Virus record (IMG/VR): IMGVR_UViG_3300042391_000796
Coordinates: 1 to 40,868 of that record
From: a virus
Strand: one strand, 5' to 3'
DNA length: 40,868 nt
A model generated the notes under the pieces. The model ran no database searches. It was given only the letters and a program-made list of their open reading frames with translations, and had not been told where the DNA came from. Shown here one piece after another: positions 30,607 to 39,780 of this stretch (positions are counted from its first letter, which is position 1; every line of letters begins with the position of its first letter). The position numbers and the translations under genes are program-made.

Positions 30607-33600
30607 TTATTTTTTTCTTCTGCTCAGACGCTCAAGGAAGATTGCTGTTTCTGCAATTCTTTCCCAACTTCTATTGACAAGACCCGAAGAATGTTTTTTG
30701 TCATCAAGAGACTTAACCAAGAACGGGGCATTGAACGGGTCGCTGCTCCACTCAATGTAAGCATCTTTGACTTCATACAATGGGTCATTGAAAATCTGCA
30801 AACTCTTTACATCGACTGCCGACTCAGCGTCCGATGCGGTAAGACCCATCTCTTTCAAGACTGCTTGCATCTGTGCGATAAGCATATTTGATGCTGCTTG
30901 AGCTTTTATGGAAGCTTCCTGAAGGGCGTTCGGCTCTTCACGAAGAACCTTCAGCCAGCTGGCCAAGTAATGGGCGTGGTCTTCTCTTGGCTCGGCAGAC
31001 AGGTCGAACATGGCCAACAAGAATGCTGAACCAAATTCCGCAACGAGTTCTTCTCGTGCGTAATCGGGTGAACCGAACTGGTTCATGTTTTTTCTGTCAA
31101 GCCTTGACGAGTGTCCAGTCCAGTGGACCAGTTCGTGGGCAAGGGTTCCGTAATAACCTTCTGGGGATTTGAACAGTTCAAATGGAGGCATAACAATATG
31201 GTCTTCACGTGGGGAGTAGTAAGCCCTACTGCCGTCTCCGGTGTTGATTGTTGCGCCAATCTCTTTGATTGCGTCCTCAAGTTTCCCGACTCTTTGTTCG
31301 GGAGTGAGGGCGTCCGCAGGAGCCTTTAAGAACTCTTCACGGTCAATTCCTTCAATCTGGTCAAAGTTAAATACATGAGCGGTAGAGAAGAAAGTCCCCT
31401 TTGACTTGCGAACTTTTACGCCATTGTCGTCGATTTCCTCCCCAAACATTTGTCTCGGGATGAGAATGATGGTTGCCTTTTCGCCCTTTTTAACGCTTCC
31501 GCCGAGCTTCTTCCATTGCTGGAATCCTGCCCACTGAGGAGTTGTATAGCCTTTTTCTTCCGCTGCAAGCATCAGAGCAAACAGGTTTCCACCTGAGTAC
31601 ATGTTCTTTGTTGAAGCATTTCTTGGAAGGTTTCCGGCTCTATGCCACGGAGCATCCCACTTGCCGCCCTCTTTTTGTGACTTTTCAATCATGTTTATGA
31701 GATGGCTTGTGAGGTTTTGGTAATACTCGTCTGCTTTTCCTGAAGAAAGTCTTGTACCTTCTGGTACTCCAAAATCAATCCCTGTTACTGGAACGGCTTT
31801 CTTTACGCCTCCAGCTTTGGTGATTGCAGCCTCAAGGGCAGTAAGGTTTTCATTGGTGCTGTTCCTATAAGAGGATGGCGAGCGTTTACTCCATCCACGA
31901 TTGTTGCTTAGAATTTCGTCAACTTGGGAATAGAGAGTTCCCATTCTTGCATCTTCGTTGCCGATACCCATTTGGTAGGCGTCGTCAAGCTTTTTGGTTG
32001 CTTTACTAATCTTTTCATCGATTGCCTCAACCAAAGGCTGTCCATCTTCTTCTCCGTACCTCTTGATTACATCAGCGCGCTCTTTTCTTAGCTTCGCAAT
32101 CTTGTCAAGAGCGTCTTCAGCTTCTTCGATGGCTGCATCCATGACATCTTCAGCTTCAGAGAATTTCTCTTCAATTGCATCAATGTAATCATCAAGTTCA
32201 ACCAACTTGTCTACAAGTTCCGCAGCTTCGTCTTCTGGGATGCCGGCCTTTTTCATTTCGTCTTCAAGGTCGTAAACACTAAAGCCATTTATTGCCGAAG
32301 TATCTACGTTAAGAGTTTCTGCTATTTCTGCTCTCGTCTTAACTGCTTTTTCAAAGTCCTCTATGTTTTGACCAGGAGTTTTCCTTATTCTTACACCTTC
32401 TGGAATTGTTGCACTAACCGCAGCATCTCGCATGTTGGTTGGGCTCAGTTTTCCATCTGCATCTCTGAATGCTGGCATTGACTGGATGTTTCCGCTTGAA
32501 AGTCGAGCGACATTGCCTTCTCTACGAGCGGTAGCGTCGTTCATCGCATCGGCTCTTCTGCTTGAAGAGCTTCTGGCAATAAATCTCTGACCTGAAGACA
32601 TTCTTGGCGAACCAGGAACCGCAGAACTAAAGTTGTTTACATATCCACCAGCTTCGTCCTTGGGGAACAGTTCATCTTGGCTTATTTCTGGATATCCAGC
32701 TTGTGTGAGTTTTTCGTTAACGAGACCAAGAACTTCAGAAATCTTGTCGTCGCCAATCATTCCGTCTTCTTTCATGTCTCCGGCAATCGAGACACGTCCT
32801 TCTATTACTCGTTTTTGTTTATCTGGGTTACGGCCAAAAGCGGTAGTCATTGCATCAGTGATGATTTTGCTTGCACCGGCAACGCCATCCTTATTCATTT
32901 TGTCTTTGATTCTTATCAAAGCCGCATCAACAAGCATTCTTGAGTCATATTCTGCAGCAAGTGAGTCAAGCCTTGGGTCTCCAAGAGAAGCAAGTGCTTC
33001 TTTCATGTTCTTGAATTTTCCGGACGTAATCAAAGCATGCATAACCTCATCGGGAATTGCCATTCTCTTTGCGTCCACTACTGTCTGGTCTCTGAACACA
33101 CCATCGTTTCCAATGGTTTTCAACCCTGCTTTTTCTCTGATTTCATTAAGAGCAACAAGAAGTTTTTTGACTTCTGCGTTAGTAACGTTTTCACCCTCTG
33201 AATCTCTTTGGATACCAAGGATGTCCATCATGTTTGCCGCACTGACACCATGAGCACGCTTAATCCACTCTTTCGCAAATTCTTTATCTGCTCTTGCTGT
33301 TGTTTGCCCAACCCTTGCTTGTGAAGGCATTCTGGTTGGCTCTAGTTGTTCTGACCTGGAGAGCTTTTTAGGTGTTGCTATAAATTCAGAATCCACAGTT
33401 GGGTTCTTGAACGAGCCAGCGCGGGCATCCCACTTAGGGTTAGAAGCAACGGCATCACCATTGAAAAACTCCACAGGAGATGTGTATACGGGTTCTGGTG
33501 GGTTCTTGCCACGCTTTACTTCGGCATCAAACTCAGCCCTAGAGAGACCTTCCCACTTGACGTCAGACCATGTAACCATGTCGTTCTCGTCAAGGTCAAA

Positions 33601-36600
33601 TTCAGGGGTTGCTACATCACTGTGGCGCACCCATTTAGGAGCGCCATCAAATCCCCAAACTCTGGCAACATCATTCAGTCCACCGACGCTTTGGTCGTAT
33701 TGCTTGTTCCTGGACAACTTGTCAAACATGTCAGCGGCTGTTCCGCTTCCAATGTAGACAGGCTTTCCGTCAAGCATGTCTTTAGCACTGCTTTCTGGTA
33801 TTCCAAGAATTGTTGCAATACGTTGAGCGTCTCCAATTTCGCGGAGCGTTCTAATTGCATCGTCATCGTCTACTTCAATGAAGTCGAGAAGTTTTCCTGC
33901 ATCAACGGGCCAACCGTTGTCGGCGGAGTATTCCATGTCTGGGTTTGCAATAATCTTTTCTGCTGCTGCAGTGTTGAGAACATGCGACTCTTTACCAGAA
34001 GGAACGTCTCCAAGTATTCCTGTAGCTTCAGAAGGAATAATTGCAGTACTTGGGTCCGAATGGTAAGTTCTCATTGTTGCCCCAACCTGCTCCTCGCGGT
34101 TGTACTTATCGCTACCCGTTGGAGGTGGTCCCTTTACTTCACCAGAGGAAAGTCTTCTTTGAAGTCTTGAGCCGGACTCTCCCTCTGGTGCAAAACGTGC
34201 CCCAGAAGAAAGCCTGTTTTTTTCTTTTCCTGCGTTGCGATACTCCCTGGAGAGAATTAGGGCTTCTCTGTCAAACGCATCAGCCTTCCCGTTTTTGAAC
34301 GGGTCTAACTCTTTGTAAAGTTTTTGTGCTTCATTAAAAGTGTCTTCGGTTACCTCGCTCTTAGACACGCTGATTCTTGGTCCGAACAAGTCCAACCCAT
34401 CCGAAGCGTTTGTGACCTGGTGGCCTTCGATGCCAAACGTTCCTTCAACGATTATTGGTTTGTCAAGTTTTTTACCGTCGGCGTCGTGGGTGGCAAGAAC
34501 CACAAGCCCCCCGTCGGTAGACACACCCGTTCCACCGGGATAGTCTTCATCTCTTTCAAACTCTTCGTATTCAGGCGCATTACCGTCGACAATAATTCCG
34601 TAAAGTTTGTTTTCTCCTCCATCGGCAACCGATACCACCTTGCCGATGTGTGCCGTCCCATCTTCCGGGGAGTGTTCGTCGTCCTCTACGGGCGTTTCGT
34701 AGTCATTTTGTGGGTCGTTGTAAATTCCGCGAGAGCTATTTCCTTGGAATATTCCCTCTTCGCCATACTGGGCCATAGTTTCCTGCTCAGAAGAACCAAA
34801 AATACCCATGACGTCTTCGTCGGACTCTATGTTTCTGTCAAGCGTATGGCCAAGTTCGTAGAGTTCAGTGCCTTCCGCCCAGTCAACTACTGTACCTTTA
34901 AATTCGTCAGACTCTTGATACTGGCCTCGACCGTTGTACTTTACGTACTTTCTTCCAGGCACCAAGTTTCTCCAAGAATCTATGTCTGGGCGGATATAGA
35001 AACCTTTAAGTGGTCCGTCTTTTATCTCTCCATCATCTCCAATCTCGGGCATTTTCCAGCCCTCTGGAGTGGCAATGTTGTACCTGTTGAAGTTGTTAAT
35101 ACCTGAAGAAAGTCTTTCGTCGGAAGAAAACTCGTCCACCGAAGGTCCTTGACGACGCTTGCCTGGAACTGTTTGGGCACGAAGCTTATTGCCGTCAGCA
35201 AAATTTTGACGGTCCTCATCGCTCCATGGGCGTTGTCCACGAGCACGACTGTTTTTGCCGCTGCCCTGTCTTCTTGCGATGCTTCTTCCAGAAGAGAACC
35301 TATCGCCATCTGGGTTTGCGGCTCTCCAGGCTTCTGACTCAGCATCACGTCTGGCCATATATCTTTCAAAATCAGCATCCCATGCTGCCCTGGCTGTCTC
35401 TGGAGTTACGGAGCTGTCCCACCAGAATGGGTCATCCATTTCTTCATTTGAGGCACCAAAAAACTGACCTCTTTCTCTTGCCCAGTCTCTTGCAAATTCC
35501 ATAGCTGAGTCAATAGAGTCGAAATCTTCATCGCTTAATTCTCCGCCAATGTCCCAGTCTGGTTCATCGTCGTAGTAACCCTCATAATCGTCCCATACGA
35601 GTCTTCCGAGCGCGAATTTTCCATTCGGAATTCCGTTCTCGTCGCGCAACTCATCAATAGTGATTCGTTGGTCTCTTCCGCCTTCAAACCTGTCATAGAT
35701 GTCAACAAACAATTTTTGTCCGTCGTCAACCTGAACCCACTTGCCATCCTTCTTTATGTGACGTGGAGATTTATCTTCAACGAAACCGTACTTAACTGTC
35801 TTCCCGCGTGGACGCGAGCCATGGCCTGAAGACAGTCTTTGATTTCCTGAAGATGGGGAGTCGGGGTGTAGTTGAGGGAATTCCTGAAGGTACCCATCAA
35901 TATCTAGTCCGCCGTCTTCCAGAACGCCAACCATGCTTGGATTGTTGTCTGAAAGTCTTTCTTTAATTCCATTGAACACCGTAAGTTGTTCCGTGTCCGA
36001 CATGTCTCCAAATAGGCGAGCATCTCCATTGGCTAGGTCCTGTGTAAAGGCTGTGGTTTGCTCCGCCATATCATTATAGAAATTGGATATGCGCTCTTCT
36101 GAGGTATTCCCCTTGGCACCGGAGGACAGTCTGTCCCTCCATGTCTCTTCGTCCATGTAAGCGGCGTAATCTGCAGCTTCTTCAGGTGTCATATCAGCAA
36201 ATCTGTCAGTGACCGTTTGTGCACGAGCAAAGTCTTGTGCCATTGCTTCCATTTCAGCATCGGTCATTTCGGGCCGCATGGATGCATACAGTTCGTAGTC
36301 GTCTATTGATTCACTAACGTCTTTTTTAACTGCATCAAGAAGAGGTTCAATATGTTGCGCCCTGACATTTAGTGCGTAAGCCAAATCTTCCGCAGTCATG
36401 TCTTCGTAGTCGTTTATGTTGTTCGCTATCAAATGAGAGAATATTGCTTCTTTTAGGTCTTCTGGGTTGTCGTAGGACCTAATGAAGTTGTCTTTTTTGC
36501 TTCCGCGAGTAGCACCGGAAGAGAGTCTTGGCATTTCGTCAAGTGAAGGACCAGAGTTACTGTATCTTCCACCCCAGCCAAGACCTGCTTGCTGCAGCCA

Positions 36601-39600
36601 TGCTTGGTAAGCAGGGTCGTCGCCACCATATGGACCGAATTCAGGTCTGTTTACATACAAGAATGAACGAACTGCGTTCATGTATGACTCTTTGAAGTTG
36701 TCCGAGTACTGGTCAGAATTTATAACGTTATCGATGTCGCTGGTAATTTGCGGGGTCTTGGCCATGTACCAGGACTTGTAATCAACAGTGCCCTTCTTGG
36801 CAAAAAAGTCTTTCTTTGAAGGCTTCCCTGGCTTGTTGAAGAATTGCATGAATTGGTCATTTAGATAGTCGTCTTCAAAACGCAGTTTTGCTACGTTCGT
36901 AGCAAACTCTCGTGCACGGTACCAGTCTTCACTTTGCCACTTTGGGTCACCGTTGTACATTGGTATTTCCATAAAGAAGCCGTTGTTCTTTATAAAATTT
37001 GCAACAATTTCTTCATAGGCGTCACGGGCTGCTTTTTCTTCAGGCAAGTCATAACGGAGCGGATTGCGCTCGGCGTGACGCATCTCTCTGAGACCTGACG
37101 CACCCTTTTTGTCGAAGTCCATACCAGAAGAGAGGCGCTGTGCTTTGTTGTTATTCTCCAGTTTATTTTTTCTGAGGCGTATTTGGGTCTGTAGCGCATC
37201 AGATAGAAGCTCTTCGCTTCCGAGTATGTCGGCTATTTCTTCAATAGTGGAAGGCATATCGTAGCTTCCGTCATTTGTTTCATCTAGAATTTCAAGCGCT
37301 CTATTGTAGAGAAACATCTCTTCAACGTATTCTTGCTCTTCGTCAGGGTTGTAGAGGGGAGGGTTTCCCCAAACTTCAACATCGCGAGTATCAAGAAGTT
37401 CGAACATCTCGTCGTTCAAGAACTTGTTGTAAATAACGTTATTTAGTTCTTCATCGCTGTCTACCTTGAATATTTTTTTAAGCAGTTCTTTTTGTGCTTC
37501 TTCATCTCCGGATTCAAGTGCAGCCTCAAGAGCAGTAAGACGCTTCTCAATATTTGCTACCTGTTGGTCTGTAAGCAGTAGTTTTCCAGAAGAAAAACGT
37601 TCCACTCCACCATCGCCGTCTTCTGAGTCGTCGTATGAGTCGTCCCTATTTCGTCTGTCGACCTTGGCCCAGATATACCCAGTAAGCAAACCCGCTAGGG
37701 CTGGGTTGTCAGCAATCGTTTGCAGCAATCCAGAAGAGAACCTATCATCCCTGTCTCTCCATGTTTCTTCGTCCTGCCATGCTGCATAGTCGGCAGCTTC
37801 CTCGGGAGTCATATCAGCAAGATTTATGTTGCTTCCTGTGTCAATAGTTTCTTTTTTGGGAGCAGGCTGTTTCCCTATTGGGTTTGTCGCGTTTTCTCCT
37901 CTTGCCCTATCTGCTTCTCGCTGCTTTGCAAGCTCACGAGCGTATTCAGCATCATCCCTACCAGAAGAAAGCCTTGTAGCCTTCTTTGGGGCGTTTGACA
38001 CTTTAGGGGCTTTAGCCTTTGGGGTCTTTGGAGTCTTTGGCCCGTCGATTGAATTAGGGCCATCCGGTGTTGGGTCCGGCTGGGACAGGGACATGCCACG
38101 ACCATCGGTAAGGCCTTCGCCTACAATGCCGTTATTGTTCCTGTCCGGTGCGTTTTTTGGGTCCCACATCGTTCCATCACTGAGTCTTACTACAGCTCCC
38201 CGTGAACCAATACCGCGACTTCTTGATGCGAGGTTGGGATTCGTATCTCTTCTATTGCGCCCACTGCCGATATTTGGTCTATCTACAGCTCTGTCAACCA
38301 TGTTGCCGATGCTGCGAAATACGCCCTTTGTAGCGATGTCCATTGCATCAAGGAATTCACTATCAAGCGACTTGACAATGATTCCATCTTCGGTAACCGT
38401 TGCGTCAACTCTGTAGTAATCAAGAACTGGGTCAATGGCTTGCTTGACCTGAAATGCGTTTTCAATATCGACAGGGATTATGTACGTTGACTTCTCTTCA
38501 ATAATCTTCTCAAGGTTACTGATGACGCTATTCAGGGTTGAGGTGTCAACTTGCTGAGCAGGTATTTGCTGACCAAAACCACCCCCCCAGCTTGTATCGT
38601 CAAAAGAGATTAGCGACTTTCCTGCGTCGAACATATCTGGATTGCTGTATCCAGCAACTTGAGGCATAGCGCCTGGCATGTCGGGAACGCTTGATTCTGG
38701 GTTCATCTGCATGTTGATTTTTTCTGGCTTACCAAACATGAACTCGCCGTTCATGAAGTGGTAAGGAAGCTTGTATGTGCTTGAAACTCCATCAGAGGTA
38801 ATTCTGTCGAAAACAACATTGTTCTCAGCTGCCGAGCGAACAATTATGTTCGAGCCGGTTCTGGCAACAAGTTCTCTTCTTATTGCTACAAGCATTGGGT
38901 TCTCTGGCATTGATGGGACTTCTGGCTTAACAGCATCTCTTGGTGCCTGAGTTTGCATTGGCTTTGGTGCAGACGGCATCCCTGGTCCGCCGGAAGGCAT
39001 CCCCACGGGCATGTTCATGGGCATTGTTGGTCCGCATTTTTCGTCAGTTGCTACTGCCATTGTCTTGAGAGCATCAAGTACAGAAGAGAGTTCGTTTACG
39101 TTAAGACCATCAATGGTCGGCTGCTCGTTTACTAAAACTGACGAAGACTGGTCTTCGGACTTTATTGAAATTGTTCCTGTCAGCTGATTTGCACCATGAA
39201 GGACTGGAGAAACTTCGTAAAGTTCAACTTCGTACAAAATATTTGCTTGCATTTGGGGGTCGAACTTGGCGTTAATAGTCTTGTAGCCAATTGACCACTC
39301 TTGTTCTTCGCCAAAGAATGCCACGTTTGCAAAAGCTTCACGGCCCTTTTCCGACTTCAAGTTGAACTGAACACGAGCATACAAACCGCCAATACCGGCA
39401 GCTTTCATTTTGCCAGGAAGACGAGGGTCGCTAGGCGGAACCTCATACATATCAAGGACTTTACCGATTGGGTCGTTCCAGTTGTGACCCCAAACAACGC
39501 GAGGCTTGCGTCTAATCAGGCTCTTACCAAAAGCTCCAGGGGCACAAACATCGCCTACTGAGTCTTTGTTTCCAATACCTGCGACAAAACACTCAACGAT

Positions 39601-39681
39601 GCCTTCGGCCTCGTCAAGATTGACCATCCCTTGCGGTGCGGCCTTGTACTGAATGTCAGAATTTTTTTTCGAAGAGGGCAT
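30607..39681 (-). CDS. Prohead protease-led giant polyprotein 1 with ArdC-zincin C-terminus, 3,024 aa
   Basis: I start at the ATG at 39681 (AAGGAG at four bases). Residues 1-~175 are an HK97-family (U35) prohead protease: VWGHNWNDPIGKV (H66), EWSIGY (S130) and ELYEVSPVLHGAN. In HK97 this serine protease trims the capsid and scaffold inside the prohead, then itself. It continues into a Met/Pro-rich linker and then many spaced modules: a duplicated DMTPEEAADYAA element, a hydrophobic peptide (652-699), helical and acidic segments, a coiled coil (~2450-2600), and at 2649-3000 an ArdC N-domain plus zincin (HELVHWTGHSSRLDR, 2849-2863). Fifteen R-[L/F/M]-S-S-G-type motifs separate these modules. 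Normal HK97 proteases have ~200-250 residues, so this is a fusion of about 12 times that size. Cleavage at the motifs is inference. Confidence 0.9.
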   Translation of the reverse strand: MPSSKKNSDIQYKAAPQGMVNLDEAEGIVECFVAGIGNKDSVGDVCAPGAFGKSLIRRKPRVVWGHNWNDPIGKVLDMYEVPPSDPRLPGKMKAAGIGGLYARVQFNLKSEKGREAFANVAFFGEEQEWSIGYKTINAKFDPQMQANILYEVELYEVSPVLHGANQLTGTISIKSEDQSSSVLVNEQPTIDGLNVNELSSVLDALKTMAVATDEKCGPTMPMNMPVGMPSGGPGMPSAPKPMQTQAPRDAVKPEVPSMPENPMLVAIRRELVARTGSNIIVRSAAENNVVFDRITSDGVSSTYKLPYHFMNGEFMFGKPEKINMQMNPESSVPDMPGAMPQVAGYSNPDMFDAGKSLISFDDTSWGGGFGQQIPAQQVDTSTLNSVISNLEKIIEEKSTYIIPVDIENAFQVKQAIDPVLDYYRVDATVTEDGIIVKSLDSEFLDAMDIATKGVFRSIGNMVDRAVDRPNIGSGRNRRDTNPNLASRSRGIGSRGAVVRLSDGTMWDPKNAPDRNNNGIVGEGLTDGRGMSLSQPDPTPDGPNSIDGPKTPKTPKAKAPKVSNAPKKATRLSSGRDDAEYARELAKQREADRARGENATNPIGKQPAPKKETIDTGSNINLADMTPEEAADYAAWQDEETWRDRDDRFSSGLLQTIADNPALAGLLTGYIWAKVDRRNRDDSYDDSEDGDGGVERFSSGKLLLTDQQVANIEKRLTALEAALESGDEEAQKELLKKIFKVDSDEELNNVIYNKFLNDEMFELLDTRDVEVWGNPPLYNPDEEQEYVEEMFLYNRALEILDETNDGSYDMPSTIEEIADILGSEELLSDALQTQIRLRKNKLENNNKAQRLSSGMDFDKKGASGLREMRHAERNPLRYDLPEEKAARDAYEEIVANFIKNNGFFMEIPMYNGDPKWQSEDWYRAREFATNVAKLRFEDDYLNDQFMQFFNKPGKPSKKDFFAKKGTVDYKSWYMAKTPQITSDIDNVINSDQYSDNFKESYMNAVRSFLYVNRPEFGPYGGDDPAYQAWLQQAGLGWGGRYSNSGPSLDEMPRLSSGATRGSKKDNFIRSYDNPEDLKEAIFSHLIANNINDYEDMTAEDLAYALNVRAQHIEPLLDAVKKDVSESIDDYELYASMRPEMTDAEMEAMAQDFARAQTVTDRFADMTPEEAADYAAYMDEETWRDRLSSGAKGNTSEERISNFYNDMAEQTTAFTQDLANGDARLFGDMSDTEQLTVFNGIKERLSDNNPSMVGVLEDGGLDIDGYLQEFPQLHPDSPSSGNQRLSSGHGSRPRGKTVKYGFVEDKSPRHIKKDGKWVQVDDGQKLFVDIYDRFEGGRDQRITIDELRDENGIPNGKFALGRLVWDDYEGYYDDEPDWDIGGELSDEDFDSIDSAMEFARDWARERGQFFGASNEEMDDPFWWDSSVTPETARAAWDADFERYMARRDAESEAWRAANPDGDRFSSGRSIARRQGSGKNSRARGQRPWSDEDRQNFADGNKLRAQTVPGKRRQGPSVDEFSSDERLSSGINNFNRYNIATPEGWKMPEIGDDGEIKDGPLKGFYIRPDIDSWRNLVPGRKYVKYNGRGQYQESDEFKGTVVDWAEGTELYELGHTLDRNIESDEDVMGIFGSSEQETMAQYGEEGIFQGNSSRGIYNDPQNDYETPVEDDEHSPEDGTAHIGKVVSVADGGENKLYGIIVDGNAPEYEEFERDEDYPGGTGVSTDGGLVVLATHDADGKKLDKPIIVEGTFGIEGHQVTNASDGLDLFGPRISVSKSEVTEDTFNEAQKLYKELDPFKNGKADAFDREALILSREYRNAGKEKNRLSSGARFAPEGESGSRLQRRLSSGEVKGPPPTGSDKYNREEQVGATMRTYHSDPSTAIIPSEATGILGDVPSGKESHVLNTAAAEKIIANPDMEYSADNGWPVDAGKLLDFIEVDDDDAIRTLREIGDAQRIATILGIPESSAKDMLDGKPVYIGSGTAADMFDKLSRNKQYDQSVGGLNDVARVWGFDGAPKWVRHSDVATPEFDLDENDMVTWSDVKWEGLSRAEFDAEVKRGKNPPEPVYTSPVEFFNGDAVASNPKWDARAGSFKNPTVDSEFIATPKKLSRSEQLEPTRMPSQARVGQTTARADKEFAKEWIKRAHGVSAANMMDILGIQRDSEGENVTNAEVKKLLVALNEIREKAGLKTIGNDGVFRDQTVVDAKRMAIPDEVMHALITSGKFKNMKEALASLGDPRLDSLAAEYDSRMLVDAALIRIKDKMNKDGVAGASKIITDAMTTAFGRNPDKQKRVIEGRVSIAGDMKEDGMIGDDKISEVLGLVNEKLTQAGYPEISQDELFPKDEAGGYVNNFSSAVPGSPRMSSGQRFIARSSSSRRADAMNDATARREGNVARLSSGNIQSMPAFRDADGKLSPTNMRDAAVSATIPEGVRIRKTPGQNIEDFEKAVKTRAEIAETLNVDTSAINGFSVYDLEDEMKKAGIPEDEAAELVDKLVELDDYIDAIEEKFSEAEDVMDAAIEEAEDALDKIAKLRKERADVIKRYGEEDGQPLVEAIDEKISKATKKLDDAYQMGIGNEDARMGTLYSQVDEILSNNRGWSKRSPSSYRNSTNENLTALEAAITKAGGVKKAVPVTGIDFGVPEGTRLSSGKADEYYQNLTSHLINMIEKSQKEGGKWDAPWHRAGNLPRNASTKNMYSGGNLFALMLAAEEKGYTTPQWAGFQQWKKLGGSVKKGEKATIILIPRQMFGEEIDDNGVKVRKSKGTFFSTAHVFNFDQIEGIDREEFLKAPADALTPEQRVGKLEDAIKEIGATINTGDGSRAYYSPREDHIVMPPFELFKSPEGYYGTLAHELVHWTGHSSRLDRKNMNQFGSPDYAREELVAEFGSAFLLAMFDLSAEPREDHAHYLASWLKVLREEPNALQEASIKAQAASNMLIAQMQAVLKEMGLTASDAESAVDVKSLQIFNDPLYEVKDAYIEWSSDPFNAPFLVKSLDDKKHSSGLVNRSWERIAETAIFLERLSRRKK
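30682..31737 (-). other. ArdC antirestriction domain with zincin (polyprotein 1)
   Basis: Residues 2649-3000 sit between motifs at 2644-2648 and 2996-3000. The N-part has the ArdC signature: W-x-A-P-W, LPRNASTKNMYSGGNLFAL, GYTTPQWAGFQQWKKLGG, VKKGEKATIILIP. The zincin has HELVHWTGHSSRLDR (H2849, E2850, H2853) and YAREELVAEFGSAFL with a candidate third ligand. ArdC proteins bind single-stranded DNA and protect incoming DNA from type I restriction, which is when a virion-delivered copy would be useful. Confidence 0.9.
36118..36195 (-). repeat. Second copy of DMTPEEAADYAA element (polyprotein 1)
   Basis: Residues 1163-1188: DMTPEEAADYAAYMDEETWR then DRLSSG. It is matched by residues 623-651 (37729-37815): the same 12 residues, then WQDEETWRDRDDRFSSG. 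DNA is clearly related but diverged at wobble positions. Both copies end in a processing-type motif, so they may be a recognition or packaging tag for the upstream fragment. Confidence 0.85.
37729..37815 (-). repeat. First copy of DMTPEEAADYAA element (polyprotein 1)
   Basis: Residues 623-651, the partner of the element at 36118-36195. It closes the 77-residue segment after the first motif. Confidence 0.85.
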
Positions 39682-39780
39682 GTGGCTCCTTGTGTATTCT
39701 TCGATAATAAACGACAAAGACTGCACCAAACGGCAAGTATTAGGGTTTTTCGGTTTGTTTACTAAAACCAAATACTAAAA

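Larger units (their letters stand above)
30682..37974 (-). repeat. Fifteen R-[L/F/M]-S-S-G-type motifs in polyprotein 1
   Basis: Minus-strand codings end at 37974, 37743, 37599, 37137, 36528, 36132, 35838, 35301, 35115, 34215, 34155, 32604, 32505, 31752 and 30696, which are first-residue positions 570, 647, 695, 849, 1052, 1184, 1282, 1461, 1523, 1823, 1843, 2360, 2393, 2644 and 2996. Variants are RLSSG (10), RFSSG (3), RMSSG (1) and KHSSG (1). Codons vary (AGG CTT TCT TCT GGT; CGC CTC TCT TCT GGT; AGA CTG TCT TCA GGC; CGA CTT TCA AGC GGA), excluding recent DNA copying. Fragments after each would range from 20 to 574 residues. Confidence 0.9.

Noticed and set aside
34324-35106. 260-aa plus-strand frame opposite polyprotein 1
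   Set aside because: Antisense shadow of a well-supported coding frame; Cys/Val/Phe-rich composition, no ribosome-binding site, no recognisable domain.
21904-37974. CRISPR array or recent tandem DNA repeats
   Set aside because: The repeated unit is a peptide (R-L-S-S-G) with different codons and irregular spacing; there is no DNA repeat of constant length.
30607-39681. Giant frame as an assembly fusion of several genes
   Set aside because: No internal stop or frame change over 9 kb, and the same motif style continues through it and through the second giant gene, which argues for one designed polypeptide.
39682-39771. TTG start at 39771 for polyprotein 1
   Set aside because: The ATG at 39681 has a perfect AAGGAG, and the extra 30 residues do not resemble a protease N-terminus.
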